Below the pieces are notes generated by a model that saw only the letters and a program-made list of their open reading frames with translations, was not told the origin of the DNA and did no database searches. Shown in pieces: positions 52,451-61,095 of a stretch of 64,000 bases of DNA. A program made the translations under genes and the position numbers. Every line of letters starts with the position of its first letter. The first letter of the stretch is position 1. Source of the stretch: Bdellovibrio reynosensis (GTDB lineage Bacteria > Bdellovibrionota > Bdellovibrionia > Bdellovibrionales > Bdellovibrionaceae); contig NZ_CP093442.1 of the NCBI RefSeq assembly GCF_022814725.1, positions 2,790,001 through 2,854,000 of the forward strand, given 5' to 3'.

Positions 52451-52888
52451 ATGCTGAATTTTCCTATGAAGTTTTCCGTGAAAAGTGCTGCTCAACCAGG
52501 GATCCATGTTAATTGGCAAACATCCACCATCTCTACGGATCAAGCGTTACCCAGTGCAGTGCCCGTGCAATTCGGTGGATTAGGCAGGGCATTCTCGCCT
52601 GAGGATTTTTACGCTCTTTCGATTTCAAACTGCCTAATTGGAACATTTAAGGTGTACGCAGAAAAATCCTCTCTGCAGTTTGAAGAAATCACCTGCGATT
52701 GCACTTTAGATGTCGATCGTAATGAACAAGGTGTGCCGTGGATGTCAAAAGTAGATATCAACGTACAGCTGTATCATCCAAGTTCTAAAGAAAAAGCAGA
52801 GGCATTGATCAAAAAGACGATCAGGGAATCTATGGTTTTAAATTCAATTAAAACTGAAACAAATGTGCACTTTGAAATTATACAGTAA
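52451..52888 (+). CDS. osmC: OsmC/Ohr-family peroxide reductase-like protein
   Basis: A 145-residue OsmC-like protein. The conserved catalytic Cys is in ISNCLIGTFKVYAEK (~60), following GGLGRAFSPEDFYALS; the second cysteine occurs in ITCDCTLDV rather than at the classical site. Such proteins reduce organic hydroperoxides using paired thiols. The ATG at 52451 follows AGGAGG by six nt; a GTG one codon earlier is possible. The copper-binding-like gene is downstream. Confidence 0.82.
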   Translation: MLNFPMKFSVKSAAQPGIHVNWQTSTISTDQALPSAVPVQFGGLGRAFSPEDFYALSISNCLIGTFKVYAEKSSLQFEEITCDCTLDVDRNEQGVPWMSKVDINVQLYHPSSKEKAEALIKKTIRESMVLNSIKTETNVHFEIIQ

Positions 52889-52985
52889 CTGATCCTTAGC
52901 AAGCCTATGAACTCTAACAACTTTGAATCGAATAAGTTTTTTCTTTTCAAAGATAAAGAGAGACTTAGGCTCTAAGGAGGAAGTT

Positions 52986-53396
52986 ATGCCTATCACCCAA
53001 ATACAGGACAGTGACATCTCACGATGTATTAATCTTTGCCTAAGCTGCGAACGCAGCTGCCTTGAAACATTTAATTATTGTGTGGAACAAAAGGGGACCG
53101 CCTTTTCAGGCAAACATCTTTCCTTACTGCAGTTCTGTGCGGATTCCTGTCACTTATCTGCAAAGCTTTTGATGGCCGATGTAAATCATTTCCATCAAGC
53201 GTGCGAACTTACTTTCGAACTTTGCTCTTCAACTGCAGCTGAATGCGAACGCTATGAGGGTGATGATATATTCGTTCGCTGCGCAGAAATCTGCAGAGAA
53301 ACTCAAGAGCTGTGCCGAAGATTAGCAGGCATGACAGTTCGAGTGCCTTTCCAAGAAATTCCCCGCACTCAAACTTCGACGCAGGCTTCTCACTAA
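52986..53396 (+). CDS. Cysteine-rich four-helix copper-storage-like protein
   Basis: A 136-residue protein with 13 cysteines spaced in helix-like intervals: CINLCLSCERSCLETFNYC, FCADSC, ACELTFELC, AEC, CAEICRETQELC. This is the pattern of the four-helix bundle copper-storage proteins (Csp; DUF326), where Cys line the core of each helix and bind many Cu(I). No signal peptide, so it resembles cytosolic Csp3. The start is ATG 52986 with AAGGAGG; the longer frame from 52923 is rejected. Confidence 0.85.
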   Translation: MPITQIQDSDISRCINLCLSCERSCLETFNYCVEQKGTAFSGKHLSLLQFCADSCHLSAKLLMADVNHFHQACELTFELCSSTAAECERYEGDDIFVRCAEICRETQELCRRLAGMTVRVPFQEIPRTQTSTQASH

Positions 53397-53410
53397 TAAG
53401 TTTAGGGAAT

Positions 53411-53446
53411 AAAAAAAAGCCCTCTGTTTTCGCAGAGGGCTTTTTT
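53411..53446. terminator. Bidirectional intrinsic terminator
   Basis: GCCCTCTG and CAGAGGGC (8-bp GC-rich stem, TTTTCG loop) flanked by A8 and T6; serves the copper-storage-like gene (+) and the gene ending at 53467 (-). Confidence 0.88.
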
Positions 53447-53466
53447 AGTTTTGATTCTTTGAAAAA

Positions 53467-53925
53467 TTACTTCGCAGTGAACATTGAAGTCGCAAAGAAA
53501 CCTTTGCGGAAAGTAGACCAGTTGCCTGATCTTACAGGAGCGACTCTCCAGAAATAGTTTTTACCAGCTTCTAAGCCAGAAACTTCAAACTTAGCATCAG
53601 TCACGTGGTATTCATTCGCAACCAACCATTTAAAGTTTGGATCAGTCGCCACTTGTACGTGGTATTCGTTAGCATCTGGATTTGCTTTCCAAGCTAAAGC
53701 TGCTTTTCCGCCCGTAACTGCTTCATTGTAAGCAGGGCCTGTAAGTTCAACCACAGCAGGAACTTTGCGTTTATCAGGATTGCTCATAGGCTGTGGAAAA
53801 AGCGCATTCATTTGAGCTGAAAGATCACCGTGACCGCCACCACCGTGGCCACCTTCTTCAGCCATAGCAGGTGCAGTTAAAGCTAAAGTCATAGCAAATG
53901 CGAATAGGGATACGACGATCTTCAT
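53467..53925 (-). CDS. Secreted fibronectin III-like domain protein
   Basis: A 152-residue exported protein (signal FAFAMTLALTAPAMA). Mature N-terminus is Gly/His-rich (GGHGGGGHGD), which may bind metal. A single FnIII-like domain follows (~55-145): VELTGPAYNEAV, ALAWKANPDANEYHVQVATDPNFK and LEAGKNYFWRVAPVRSGNW. Probably binds cell-surface carbohydrate or a partner protein in the periplasm. RBS AAGGA. Divergent from rnpB. Confidence 0.72.
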   Translation of the reverse strand: MKIVVSLFAFAMTLALTAPAMAEEGGHGGGGHGDLSAQMNALFPQPMSNPDKRKVPAVVELTGPAYNEAVTGGKAALAWKANPDANEYHVQVATDPNFKWLVANEYHVTDAKFEVSGLEAGKNYFWRVAPVRSGNWSTFRKGFFATSMFTAK

Positions 53926-53989
53926 AGTATAATTCCTTTTGTAATGAATGCTTTGAAAGTAAAATAAAATGTGGATTTAGAAAACCCTC

Positions 53990-54017
53990 TTGCGAATATT
54001 GCCGGAGGGTGTTAAAA
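53990..54017 (+). promoter_or_regulatory. Candidate sigma70 promoter of rnpB
   Basis: TTGCGA (53990-53995) and TTAAAA (54012-54017) are spaced 16 bp apart and would initiate about 8 bp downstream, right at the rnpB 5' end. Only a motif match. Confidence 0.4.
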
Positions 54018-54024
54018 AATCCCA

Positions 54025-54405
54025 CGGTTTTGCGGATGATTGCTTTAAAAGATGTCGTAAGACATTGAAATTAAAGAGGAAAGTCCGGACTCCATATGGC
54101 AGCGCAAGGGGTAACGCCCCTCTACGGTAACGTAAGGAACAGTGGAACAGAGAGAATGTCCAGGGCATTGAGCCCGGAAGCGGGAACGGGAGCTTCTGGG
54201 GGAGTCGCTGGAGTGAAAACAGCCAAACTCTGCGCGGAGCAAGATCAAATAGGGTGACATTAGTAGAGCGGCCAGCTCGTAGTCACCGGGTAAGATCGCT
54301 TGAGGGTGTCAGTAATGTCACTCCCAGAGGAATGATCATCTATGGTTATCGGGTAAAATTATGGGACCTGGTGACTAAGACAGAATCCGGCTTACAGCAA
54401 AACCT
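54025..54405 (+). ncRNA. rnpB: RNase P RNA (bacterial type A)
   Basis: Catalytic RNA that matures tRNA 5' ends. The conserved core opens with GAGGAAAGTCCGGACTCC (54075-54092) and closes with AGAATCCGGCTTAC (~54381). The P1 helix closing the molecule is visible: GGTTTTGC at 54026-54033 pairs with GCAAAACC at 54397-54404. Other type A marks include GGTAACGTAAGGAACAGTGG-like J segments. Ends were set by P1 pairing. Any protein frame through this region is spurious. Confidence 0.95.
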
Positions 54406-54426
54406 AACTCCCACCTTCCTCCTAGG

Positions 54427-54550
54427 GGTCGTCGATAACGGCCCATCCGACTGCGTTGTCGGCATTTTTCCTTCGCTCCGATGTGGCGCTGCCACACCTC
54501 CGCTGCAGAAAAACACCTCCGCCTTGCGGCTGAACCGTTCTCGCCAACCC
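54427..54550 (+). repeat. 124-bp palindromic repeat, copy 3
   Basis: Begins GGTCGTCGATAACGGCCCAT and ends TTCTCGCCAACC. The central hairpin is TGTGGC-GCT-GCCACA, and the outer arm is changed to TTTTTC/GAAAAA, both still paired. It starts 22 bp after rnpB and ends 132 bp before pepF. On the minus strand the frame is open. Confidence 0.88.
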
Positions 54551-54682
54551 TGTTATGCCTGGTTTTTTTTCTGGCTCTTCCTTCGGAAGTCGCGTTTGCT
54601 CGTCCCTTTGGGCCTCGTGGTTTGGGACTTTGCAGTCTATCCTTTATTTTGTTTTCTCAACTGCCTCGAAGGAGTAGGGTTC

Positions 54683-56512
54683 TTGGCTATGGAAAAAATG
54701 GCTTGGAATATTGAATCGGAATATCCTTCTTATAATTCTTCTGAATTTGCGGCTGATTTTGAATTGGTTTCGCAAAAGGTGGCTTTGCTGGAAAAGCGAG
54801 TTGCTCAGATTTCTTCAGAACTTTCTTCTACTCTTGATAATGGCAAAGACCTGTCTGGTGCTTTAGTTGACCAGCTTCAGGCTATTGTTATTGATGCTGA
54901 AGAAGCTGGGGTTCTGGCTTGGAATATGGGGACTTACCTTAATTGTGTGCTGTCGGTGGATTCTACTGATGAAGGGGCTAAGGCTAAGCGTTCAGAGTTG
55001 AGTGCTTTAAGTTCTCGTAGTTCTCAGGCGTTTGTGCCGGTCGATAATTTTATTATTCGTTGTTCTGAAAAAACTTTGATGGCTTTGCTGGCGCATCCGC
55101 TAGTGGCGCCTAGTGAATTTTTGTGGCGTCATTCTCGTAAACTTCGTGAGACGGTTTTATCTAATAATGAAGAAGCTTTGCTTGAAGCGGTTAGTACCCC
55201 GGGGCTTCGTGCTTGGGGTGAGCTTTATACTACTTTAAGCGGCACTATGAAGTGTCATATGAAGTTTGCTGATCGTACTGAGACTGTGGGGCTAGCGCAT
55301 GCCAGTGCTTTGATTCGTAATCAAGATCCTGAAGTTCGTCGTGTGGCTTGGGAAAGTATTCAAGAAGCTTGGAATGGACAAAAGGAAACTGCGGCTTCTA
55401 TTTTGAATTCTATTTCTGGTTGGCGACATGAAGTGAATAAGAAACGTTCTTATTCTAAACAAGTTCATTTCTTAGATACCGCTCTTCAACAAACTCGTAT
55501 TGAAAAAGACACTTTAGAGGCAATGTTGACGGCTTGTTACGACAACGTTCACGAAAGTCGTAAGGCTGCCACTTTGATGGCGAAAGTGATGGGTAAGTCT
55601 GCATTAGATCCTTGGGATCTTTTGGCGCAAAGCCCGGTTTCTGGTGGTAAAAAAGAACGGTCTTATGATGAAGCTTTGGTGTTGATTGAAAATTCGTTCA
55701 GACAAATTGATCCGAAGATGGGTGAGTTTGTTAAGATGATGGCCGACAACCGTTGGATTGAAGCCCGCGTTCTTCCGACGAAACGTAACGGTGCTTATTG
55801 CACAGGTTTCCCTAAGAAGCGTGAGCCCCGTGTGTTTATGACCTTTATGGGTTCTAACAGCGATATTTCAACGCTTGCTCATGAACTTGGTCATGCTTTC
55901 CATTCTTGGGTGATGCGTGATTTGCCTCGAAAGCAAACCTACTATCCTATGACGTTGGCTGAAACTGCTAGTATTTTCGCTGAAGCTGTTTTGCATGATG
56001 TTTTGATCGAAGAAGCATCAACCAAAGAAGAAAAAATCGAATTTGCCTGGGGAGAAATCGAAGGAGCGACAAGCTTCCTTTTAAATATTCCTGCGCGCTT
56101 TGACTTTGAAAAAAGCTTCTATGAGCAAAGAGCTAAGCGTGCCCTAAGTGCCGATGAACTTTCTAAGCTAACAGATGATGCTTGGACGAAATGGTATGGT
56201 CCGACATTAAGTCAAAATGATAAAATGTTCTGGGCTTCAAAACTGCATTTCGCTATGGCAGGGACAAGTTTTTATAACTTCCCTTATACCTTTGGGTATC
56301 TATTCAGCATGAGTATCTATGCTCGTCGTAAAGACTTGGGCGCAAACTTCATGCAAACTTATATCGATATTTTGCGTGATACGGGCAGAATGAGTGCTGA
56401 AGATTTAGTGCAAAAGCATTTAGGTGAAGATATTCGTAAGCCAGAGTTCTGGAAAAAATCTATTCAAGTGATCAATCAAAAAGTAAACGCTTTTGAAAAA
56501 CTAGCGTTCTAA
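54683..56512 (+). CDS. pepF: Oligoendopeptidase F-type M3 metallopeptidase
   Basis: About 609 residues; cleaves short peptides inside the cell. The M3 zinc motif is HELGHAFHSW, with the third ligand Glu in LAETASIFAEAVL further on. N-terminal helical M3 domain (ELVSQKVALLEKRVAQISSEL onward), then KKREPRVFMTFMGSNSDI before the motif and FYNFPYTFGYLFS at the end. The frame continues upstream through the repeat and rnpB, so the true start is near here: TTG 54683 has GAAGGAG at 8-nt spacing; ATG 54689 is the alternative. Confidence 0.88.
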   Translation: MAMEKMAWNIESEYPSYNSSEFAADFELVSQKVALLEKRVAQISSELSSTLDNGKDLSGALVDQLQAIVIDAEEAGVLAWNMGTYLNCVLSVDSTDEGAKAKRSELSALSSRSSQAFVPVDNFIIRCSEKTLMALLAHPLVAPSEFLWRHSRKLRETVLSNNEEALLEAVSTPGLRAWGELYTTLSGTMKCHMKFADRTETVGLAHASALIRNQDPEVRRVAWESIQEAWNGQKETAASILNSISGWRHEVNKKRSYSKQVHFLDTALQQTRIEKDTLEAMLTACYDNVHESRKAATLMAKVMGKSALDPWDLLAQSPVSGGKKERSYDEALVLIENSFRQIDPKMGEFVKMMADNRWIEARVLPTKRNGAYCTGFPKKREPRVFMTFMGSNSDISTLAHELGHAFHSWVMRDLPRKQTYYPMTLAETASIFAEAVLHDVLIEEASTKEEKIEFAWGEIEGATSFLLNIPARFDFEKSFYEQRAKRALSADELSKLTDDAWTKWYGPTLSQNDKMFWASKLHFAMAGTSFYNFPYTFGYLFSMSIYARRKDLGANFMQTYIDILRDTGRMSAEDLVQKHLGEDIRKPEFWKKSIQVINQKVNAFEKLAF

Positions 56513-56546
56513 GAAAAAGCAGTTTCCTGCATTCACAGGAAACTGC
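56513..56546 (-). terminator. Intrinsic terminator of GST gene (minus strand)
   Basis: GCAGTTTCCTG (56519-56529) and CAGGAAACTGC (56536-56546) form an 11-bp stem; on the minus strand T5 follows. The plus strand lacks a T-tract, so it mainly serves the GST gene. Confidence 0.78.
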
Positions 56547-56559
56547 GATTTAACTATCT

Positions 56560-57174
56560 TTAAGCTTCGCGCATTTTCGCTAACTTTTGGAAAGCAGGGC
56601 GGTCCTTACAAGCCTTCATCCATCTGTCGATGTTTTTGTGCGGAGCCAAGTCCATACCTAAGCTATTTACCAAGTGTACAACCGAAGCGACGTTCAAATC
56701 AGCCACTGTGAATCTTTCATCGACTAGATAGGTTTTACCTTCTAGGCCTCTTTCTAAAGTTTTCAGATAATTTGGAATGATCTTTTTAGCATCTTCGATC
56801 ACCTGATGATTTCTTTTATCTTCAGGAACGAACATTTCTTGAATCAGCCAATCTACGGCTGGCTTTTGCAAATCAACCAAGGCCCAGAAGCTCCATTGCA
56901 TCATATGTGCATCTTCAACCGGTGTTCTGGGTGCTAACGGCGATTGATATTTTTTCGCCAAATAGCTTGTGATTGCCATGGATTCCCACACAGTCACATC
57001 GCCGTCAACGATAGCAGGGATTTTTCCGTTGGGATTGATTTTCAAATAATCTTCAGACTTGTGTTCTCTTTCCTTCATGTTTAAAGGCATCACTTCATAG
57101 GGAAGTTGCAGCTCTTCAAGCATCCAATAGCAGCGGCCTGCGCTTGATCTTGCGGATCCATAAATTTTAATCAT
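56560..57174 (-). CDS. Glutathione S-transferase family protein
   Basis: A 204-residue GST. N-terminal thioredoxin-like domain with SSAGRCYWMLEELQLPYEVM, cis-Pro in NPNGKIPAIVDGD and VWESMAITSYLAKKY (glutathione gamma-glutamyl site); C-terminal helical domain with YLVDERFTVADLNVASVVHLV. Like beta/theta-like bacterial GSTs it uses a Ser near the N-terminus as catalytic candidate. RBS AAGG. Followed by its own terminator; the ABC genes upstream on the same strand end 15 nt before it. Confidence 0.88.
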   Translation of the reverse strand: MIKIYGSARSSAGRCYWMLEELQLPYEVMPLNMKEREHKSEDYLKINPNGKIPAIVDGDVTVWESMAITSYLAKKYQSPLAPRTPVEDAHMMQWSFWALVDLQKPAVDWLIQEMFVPEDKRNHQVIEDAKKIIPNYLKTLERGLEGKTYLVDERFTVADLNVASVVHLVNSLGMDLAPHKNIDRWMKACKDRPAFQKLAKMREA

Positions 57175-57189
57175 AGGAACGACCTTTCT

Positions 57190-57984
57190 TTAGGAGCTAG
57201 CGCTTGAATAAAACTTCAGCGCATATTTCCAAAACTTGTTAGATGAATAAATCAAAATCACTGAAAGTAAAATAGCCCAGCCAAATAACAGATAATCCGG
57301 CGCTTCGAGCAAAGCTCTAGATGGCACGCTGGCAATGACGCCCACGGGAAGGGCGGTCAAAAGAATCCATTTAAACCACGGAACATAAATGGAATCAGGA
57401 CGCATCCCTAAGCGATAAAGTTGAAACCAGATGAACTGCAAGTTTTCAGAGCGCGCAAAAATCACAGCCGTTGAAGCAATCATAAAGCGGACTGTGTAAA
57501 GAGCAGCAAGACCGCACGGAATAAGTACCAGCAACCACAACAAACGAATCCATTGGAAGTCAGGGTAGTGAACCAGGCTATAGATAAACCATCCTGACGC
57601 TAACAGAAGATTTCCGATCATCGCCGTAGAAGCTTTTTGCAAGCTGAGCATGAATTGAGAGTTTACTGGCTTTGCTAACAGTAAATCTAGATCACCTTTA
57701 CGAACTTTTTCTGAAAAGGAATCCAGGTTTTCTGAAAATATGATCATATAAATTCCATCAACGACAAAAACGATTCCTAGAAATACACGCATCTGCGCTA
57801 AATTCCAGTCGCCAATCTTTTCGGTGTGATGAAATAAAACTTCGTAGGTTAAAATTTGCGCCATATACCAGAAAATATCCGTCACAATTCTTGTTAGAAA
57901 GTTCACGCGATATTCTAGATCAGCAATAAAGCTTGTACGGAATAAGGCTAGGTAAAGCTTCAAATATTTTTTTAGTTGAGCCAT
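57190..57984 (-). CDS. ABC-2 permease subunit (DUF990 type), second
   Basis: A 264-residue permease with six predicted helices: FRTSFIADLEYRVNFLTRIVTDIFWYMAQIL is the typical N-terminus. Related by layout to the preceding gene (58806-57988): both begin with a NLEYRLN/DLEYRVN motif. Two different permeases plus one ATPase form the three-gene ABC-2 exporter of this class. It begins 3 nt after the first permease stop. Substrate unknown. Confidence 0.85.
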   Translation of the reverse strand: MAQLKKYLKLYLALFRTSFIADLEYRVNFLTRIVTDIFWYMAQILTYEVLFHHTEKIGDWNLAQMRVFLGIVFVVDGIYMIIFSENLDSFSEKVRKGDLDLLLAKPVNSQFMLSLQKASTAMIGNLLLASGWFIYSLVHYPDFQWIRLLWLLVLIPCGLAALYTVRFMIASTAVIFARSENLQFIWFQLYRLGMRPDSIYVPWFKWILLTALPVGVIASVPSRALLEAPDYLLFGWAILLSVILIYSSNKFWKYALKFYSSASS

Positions 57985-57987
57985 GCT

Positions 57988-58806
57988 TTAAGCACCTGTT
58001 CCCGCGTAGGTGTTAACTCCACGGCGCCACATCCATAGGCCCAAAAGATTAATCACCACAATGCCGGCTGTGACAGACGCAAAGGCCTGCATGACGGATC
58101 CAACTTCTAAGCGTCCTGTGATGTAGCCCACCGGAACGTACACTCCAGAGCTAAAAGGCAAAGCAAGGACGATACTTTTAAAAGGCTCTGGCATTAAATC
58201 TAATGGGAAAAGTTCACCAGTAAATAGCCACAAGGCTAAGTTCTTAGCACCCGTAAGGGCGTGGGCTTTATTAAAATGAAAAGCTAAAGTCGCAACTAGG
58301 AAACTTAAAGAATGCACCAGAATTAAATAATAGAATTCCAGGGCAAAAGCTAAAGGCAGTCGTTCAAAGTGGGTTGGCAAATCAAAAAACATCACGGCCA
58401 ACACAGGGATGGTCATAGAAACGATTGTCGTGATGAATTTATATCCCATTAGCTGCGAGAAATAATATTCATAAAACGACATCGGACGAGTCAGTAAACT
58501 GTTGATCGTGCCTGAATCAATTTCTTGAATCATGCGGTATTCATACATCCAGCTCGTGCAAATACGAGCAAAGAAGGCACCCCAAAGGGCATAGGAAAGA
58601 TAGTACTCTCTGCCAAAGCCGGCGATTTCTGCTGTGGCAGCACCAGCAAAGATCGCAAACCACAACAGCATTTCAATACCTGTGGTCAGCATGGGTTGCA
58701 AAATCGCATCAACGAAATAGTTAAGGCGATATTCTAAATTAGAGACGATCGCTAGATTAGCGAATGCGAGATTCCGTCTCCAAAAAGCGACGAATGACGT
58801 CTTCAA
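57988..58806 (-). CDS. ABC-2 permease subunit (DUF990 type), first
   Basis: A 272-residue permease with six helices: NLEYRLNYFVDAILQPMLTTGIEMLLWFAIF near the start, LLTRPMSFYEYYFSQLMGYKF in the middle. The start is TTG 58806 with GAGGTAGAT upstream and overlaps the ATPase 3' end by 50 bp. Partner of the next permease and of the ATPase at 58757-59587. Confidence 0.85.
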   Translation of the reverse strand: MKTSFVAFWRRNLAFANLAIVSNLEYRLNYFVDAILQPMLTTGIEMLLWFAIFAGAATAEIAGFGREYYLSYALWGAFFARICTSWMYEYRMIQEIDSGTINSLLTRPMSFYEYYFSQLMGYKFITTIVSMTIPVLAVMFFDLPTHFERLPLAFALEFYYLILVHSLSFLVATLAFHFNKAHALTGAKNLALWLFTGELFPLDLMPEPFKSIVLALPFSSGVYVPVGYITGRLEVGSVMQAFASVTAGIVVINLLGLWMWRRGVNTYAGTGA

Positions 58807-59587
58807 AATCTACCTCTTCGTTTTGTGCTAATTCAGCATTGGACTTGGTTACGAAATCAGGAACTGTACCTTCATAGACAATATTGCCTTTGCTGATCAG
58901 TAAAAGCTTGTCAGCAAGCTTAGCGATGTCGTCCATATAGTGGCTGGTAAGAATCACTGTCGGGCTTTTTTCTTTCACATATTCATCTAAGAATTCACGA
59001 ATAGTTTCTTGCGCGACGATGTCTAAACCAATGGTGGGTTCATCTAGGAACAACACTTGTGGTTCATGTAAAAGAGCGCCGATGATTTCCATTTTCATAC
59101 GCTCACCCAGACTTAGACGGCGCAGTTGCGTGTGAAGAACATGGGTGCAATGAAGCATTTGAGCTAAATGATCGACGCGGGCGCGGGCTTTTTTCACATC
59201 AAGATCATAGATTCTTGCAAGTAAAGAAAATGAATCTGCAGGCGAGATATCCCACCATAACTGATTTTTCTGACCTAACAAGATGCTGATTTGGCGAAGA
59301 TATTCATTCTTTCGTTCCCACGGACGATAGCCCAAAACTTTAGCATCACCGCTGGTCGGAGTTACAAGCCCAGAAAGCATTTTAAGCAAAGTGGTTTTGC
59401 CGGCACCATTGGCGCCGACTAAGCCCACGATCTGGCCTGATTCAATTTTCAAGGTGGTCGGTTCAAGAGCCACCTTAGAAATATTCTTTCGATTGATAAA
59501 TCCGCGTAGGGAATTTACGAAGCCTTCAGGTTTCTGGTAGGTCGTATAAACGCGGCTTAGATTCTCGGTTTCAATTACTATCGCCAT
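58757..59587 (-). CDS. ABC-2 exporter ATPase (NatA-like)
   Basis: A 276-residue ATPase: Walker A GANGAGKTT (~57-65), signature LSLGERMKMEI, Walker B VLFLDEPTIGLD, switch His in LTSHYMDDIAKLAD. The N-terminal extension YTTYQKPEGFVNSLRGFINR is typical of ATPases paired with two DUF990 permeases. First gene of the operon ATPase-permease-permease. Exports an unknown substrate, often linked to drug or polyketide resistance in relatives. Confidence 0.9.
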   Translation of the reverse strand: MAIVIETENLSRVYTTYQKPEGFVNSLRGFINRKNISKVALEPTTLKIESGQIVGLVGANGAGKTTLLKMLSGLVTPTSGDAKVLGYRPWERKNEYLRQISILLGQKNQLWWDISPADSFSLLARIYDLDVKKARARVDHLAQMLHCTHVLHTQLRRLSLGERMKMEIIGALLHEPQVLFLDEPTIGLDIVAQETIREFLDEYVKEKSPTVILTSHYMDDIAKLADKLLLISKGNIVYEGTVPDFVTKSNAELAQNEEVDFEDVIRRFLETESRIR

Positions 59588-59609
59588 GGCGGCGACTATA
59601 TTCTAGATT

Positions 59610-60140
59610 CTAGTTTGTTTGAAAAGAAAACTCAGCGTAACGTTCTTCGTCGCTAAAATAGGTTTGCGTGTCAGAGGAAACGTAACTTCCTTCGACAATT
59701 CGGCCCTCTTTGCAATTTTTTAAAGTTTCTCTAGAGCCATCAAAGCCACAGTCACCTGTGTACCAAGCTTTTTCAGAGTATTGGATTTTATAACCAACTA
59801 AAACGTCGTTTTTAAAGTAAGCAACGACGCCATCCAACCGAGTGCGACCCGTAGAATAATAATCGCCCTCCAAAATAGTATCGCCCCAGATTTGCGCTTG
59901 TTCAGCGGCGATGCCACGAAGGACACCTTTTACAGGCTCAGAAAGTTTACTAAGCTTGGCTTTCTGATTATAGACGACTTGTTTTGAATAAGGAGCTTTG
60001 CACGAATCAGCATTGCACGCGTTTTCAAAGTGCGCAGCTTCTTCGTAGAATTTATCGCCGTTAGGTCCCATTTGGTCGGCGAAAGAAAATGAAGTAACGA
60101 AAATTCCCAAAAGTGCGACTAAGGCAGTTTTCACAGACAT
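59610..60140 (-). CDS. Secreted hypothetical protein
   Basis: A 176-residue exported protein (signal ALVALLGIFVTSFSFA). Mature part has four cysteines (NACNADSCKAP, TGDCGF, LKNCKEG) likely forming two disulfides, and a C-terminal beta region (VVAYFKNDVLVGYKIQYSEKAWY). ATG 60140 follows GGAGGTAACC. No family recognised. Its short gap (22 bp) to the ABC ATPase, which is on the same strand, hints at co-transcription. Confidence 0.65.
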   Translation of the reverse strand: MSVKTALVALLGIFVTSFSFADQMGPNGDKFYEEAAHFENACNADSCKAPYSKQVVYNQKAKLSKLSEPVKGVLRGIAAEQAQIWGDTILEGDYYSTGRTRLDGVVAYFKNDVLVGYKIQYSEKAWYTGDCGFDGSRETLKNCKEGRIVEGSYVSSDTQTYFSDEERYAEFSFQTN

Positions 60141-60238
60141 GGTTACCTCCAAAAAGGAGACTATGCGCTGAATCTGTGAAAACTTTTAATACATAGATCT
60201 AAAGTTATTATGCCGAAAATGAATTTCGAAAAACGATG

Positions 60239-61039
60239 TCATTTAAGGCGTAAAACCGCTGTCAGTGGCTTGTGATCAGAGCTGTCGACATCATTAAGAA
60301 TTTCAGCCTCTAAGGTATCAAACCCGCGAATATAGATGTGATCTAACTTACGACCACGACTATCGTTTTTAAGAACTACTTTCTTTAATTTAAGGTAGTT
60401 CATAATCGCATCTGTAGCTGAAAGGCGGTTCCCGTTCCAAGTATTAAAGTCGCCAGCGAAAATCATGGGGCCTTTGTGCTTTTTCAAGTAGTCCGCAGCC
60501 TGGTCAATGTGTTCGCGATTAGTCTCGTTACTGACAAAGTTCAAAGCATGGATATTGGCAATCAATAGAGTCTGCGGGTGATTGGCGATGGCGTACTCTT
60601 CAATCAAAGTCATCTTAGGGGTGTTCAGGATGGGTTCTCTGCCAGGGCTTCTTAAGTAGTGGACCGATAAAGCTTTGATGCGACCACCGCTCATGACGCC
60701 TGTTGGATTATTGTCGTTATCAATGAAGCTTGTTGCGAAGTTCCAGCAAAAACCTTTTTGGTTTAAGGCAATCGCTGGAACAAAAGCATCAAGCATGGAT
60801 TCTTGAATCAGGACTAGGTTTGAACGTTGAACTAAAGAAGTAAAATCGCGGGCCCAACGGGCACCTTCAGAGCCTTTTTTAATATTCCAAACTGAGATTT
60901 GAAAATTAGCGGGGAGGTAATCAGGTTTGCAGGTCCCGAATTCACTTAAAACATTCTTGTCGCTTGGGATATGAATTTTAGCTTGAGATTGAACGCAGCA
61001 AAGCAATAGAAGACAAAGGATCCATCCCTTGATCATCAT
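60239..61039 (-). CDS. Secreted endonuclease/exonuclease/phosphatase-fold hydrolase
   Basis: A 266-residue exported protein (signal WILCLLLLCCVQSQA) of the EEP superfamily. Metal and catalytic motifs: WNIKK (~50), LIQES (metal Glu), ANIHALN, AGDFNTWNGN, LDHIYIRGF and final SDHKPLTAVL (general-base His). Similar in order to E. coli YafD-like proteins. Secretion means it would act on periplasmic or prey nucleic acid or phospho-substrates. RBS AAGGAGGG. It follows a GNAT gene by 56 bp. Confidence 0.88.
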   Translation of the reverse strand: MMIKGWILCLLLLCCVQSQAKIHIPSDKNVLSEFGTCKPDYLPANFQISVWNIKKGSEGARWARDFTSLVQRSNLVLIQESMLDAFVPAIALNQKGFCWNFATSFIDNDNNPTGVMSGGRIKALSVHYLRSPGREPILNTPKMTLIEEYAIANHPQTLLIANIHALNFVSNETNREHIDQAADYLKKHKGPMIFAGDFNTWNGNRLSATDAIMNYLKLKKVVLKNDSRGRKLDHIYIRGFDTLEAEILNDVDSSDHKPLTAVLRLK

Positions 61040-61095
61040 TTTTCCCTCCTTGGAAAAACAGTGAATACTCAGACAAAGTCGAAGTGCATAAGGCC

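Noticed and set aside
54254-54682. N-terminal 143 codons of the long ORF leading into pepF
   Set aside because: The region is rnpB 3' part and the palindromic repeat; there is no M3 homology until after 54683 and a good RBS lies at 54669-54674.
55000-55700. T-ending codon bias in pepF as a sign of horizontal transfer
   Set aside because: Similar T-ending bias appears in other genes such as the lamB-like porin; without computed codon statistics it is not evidence.
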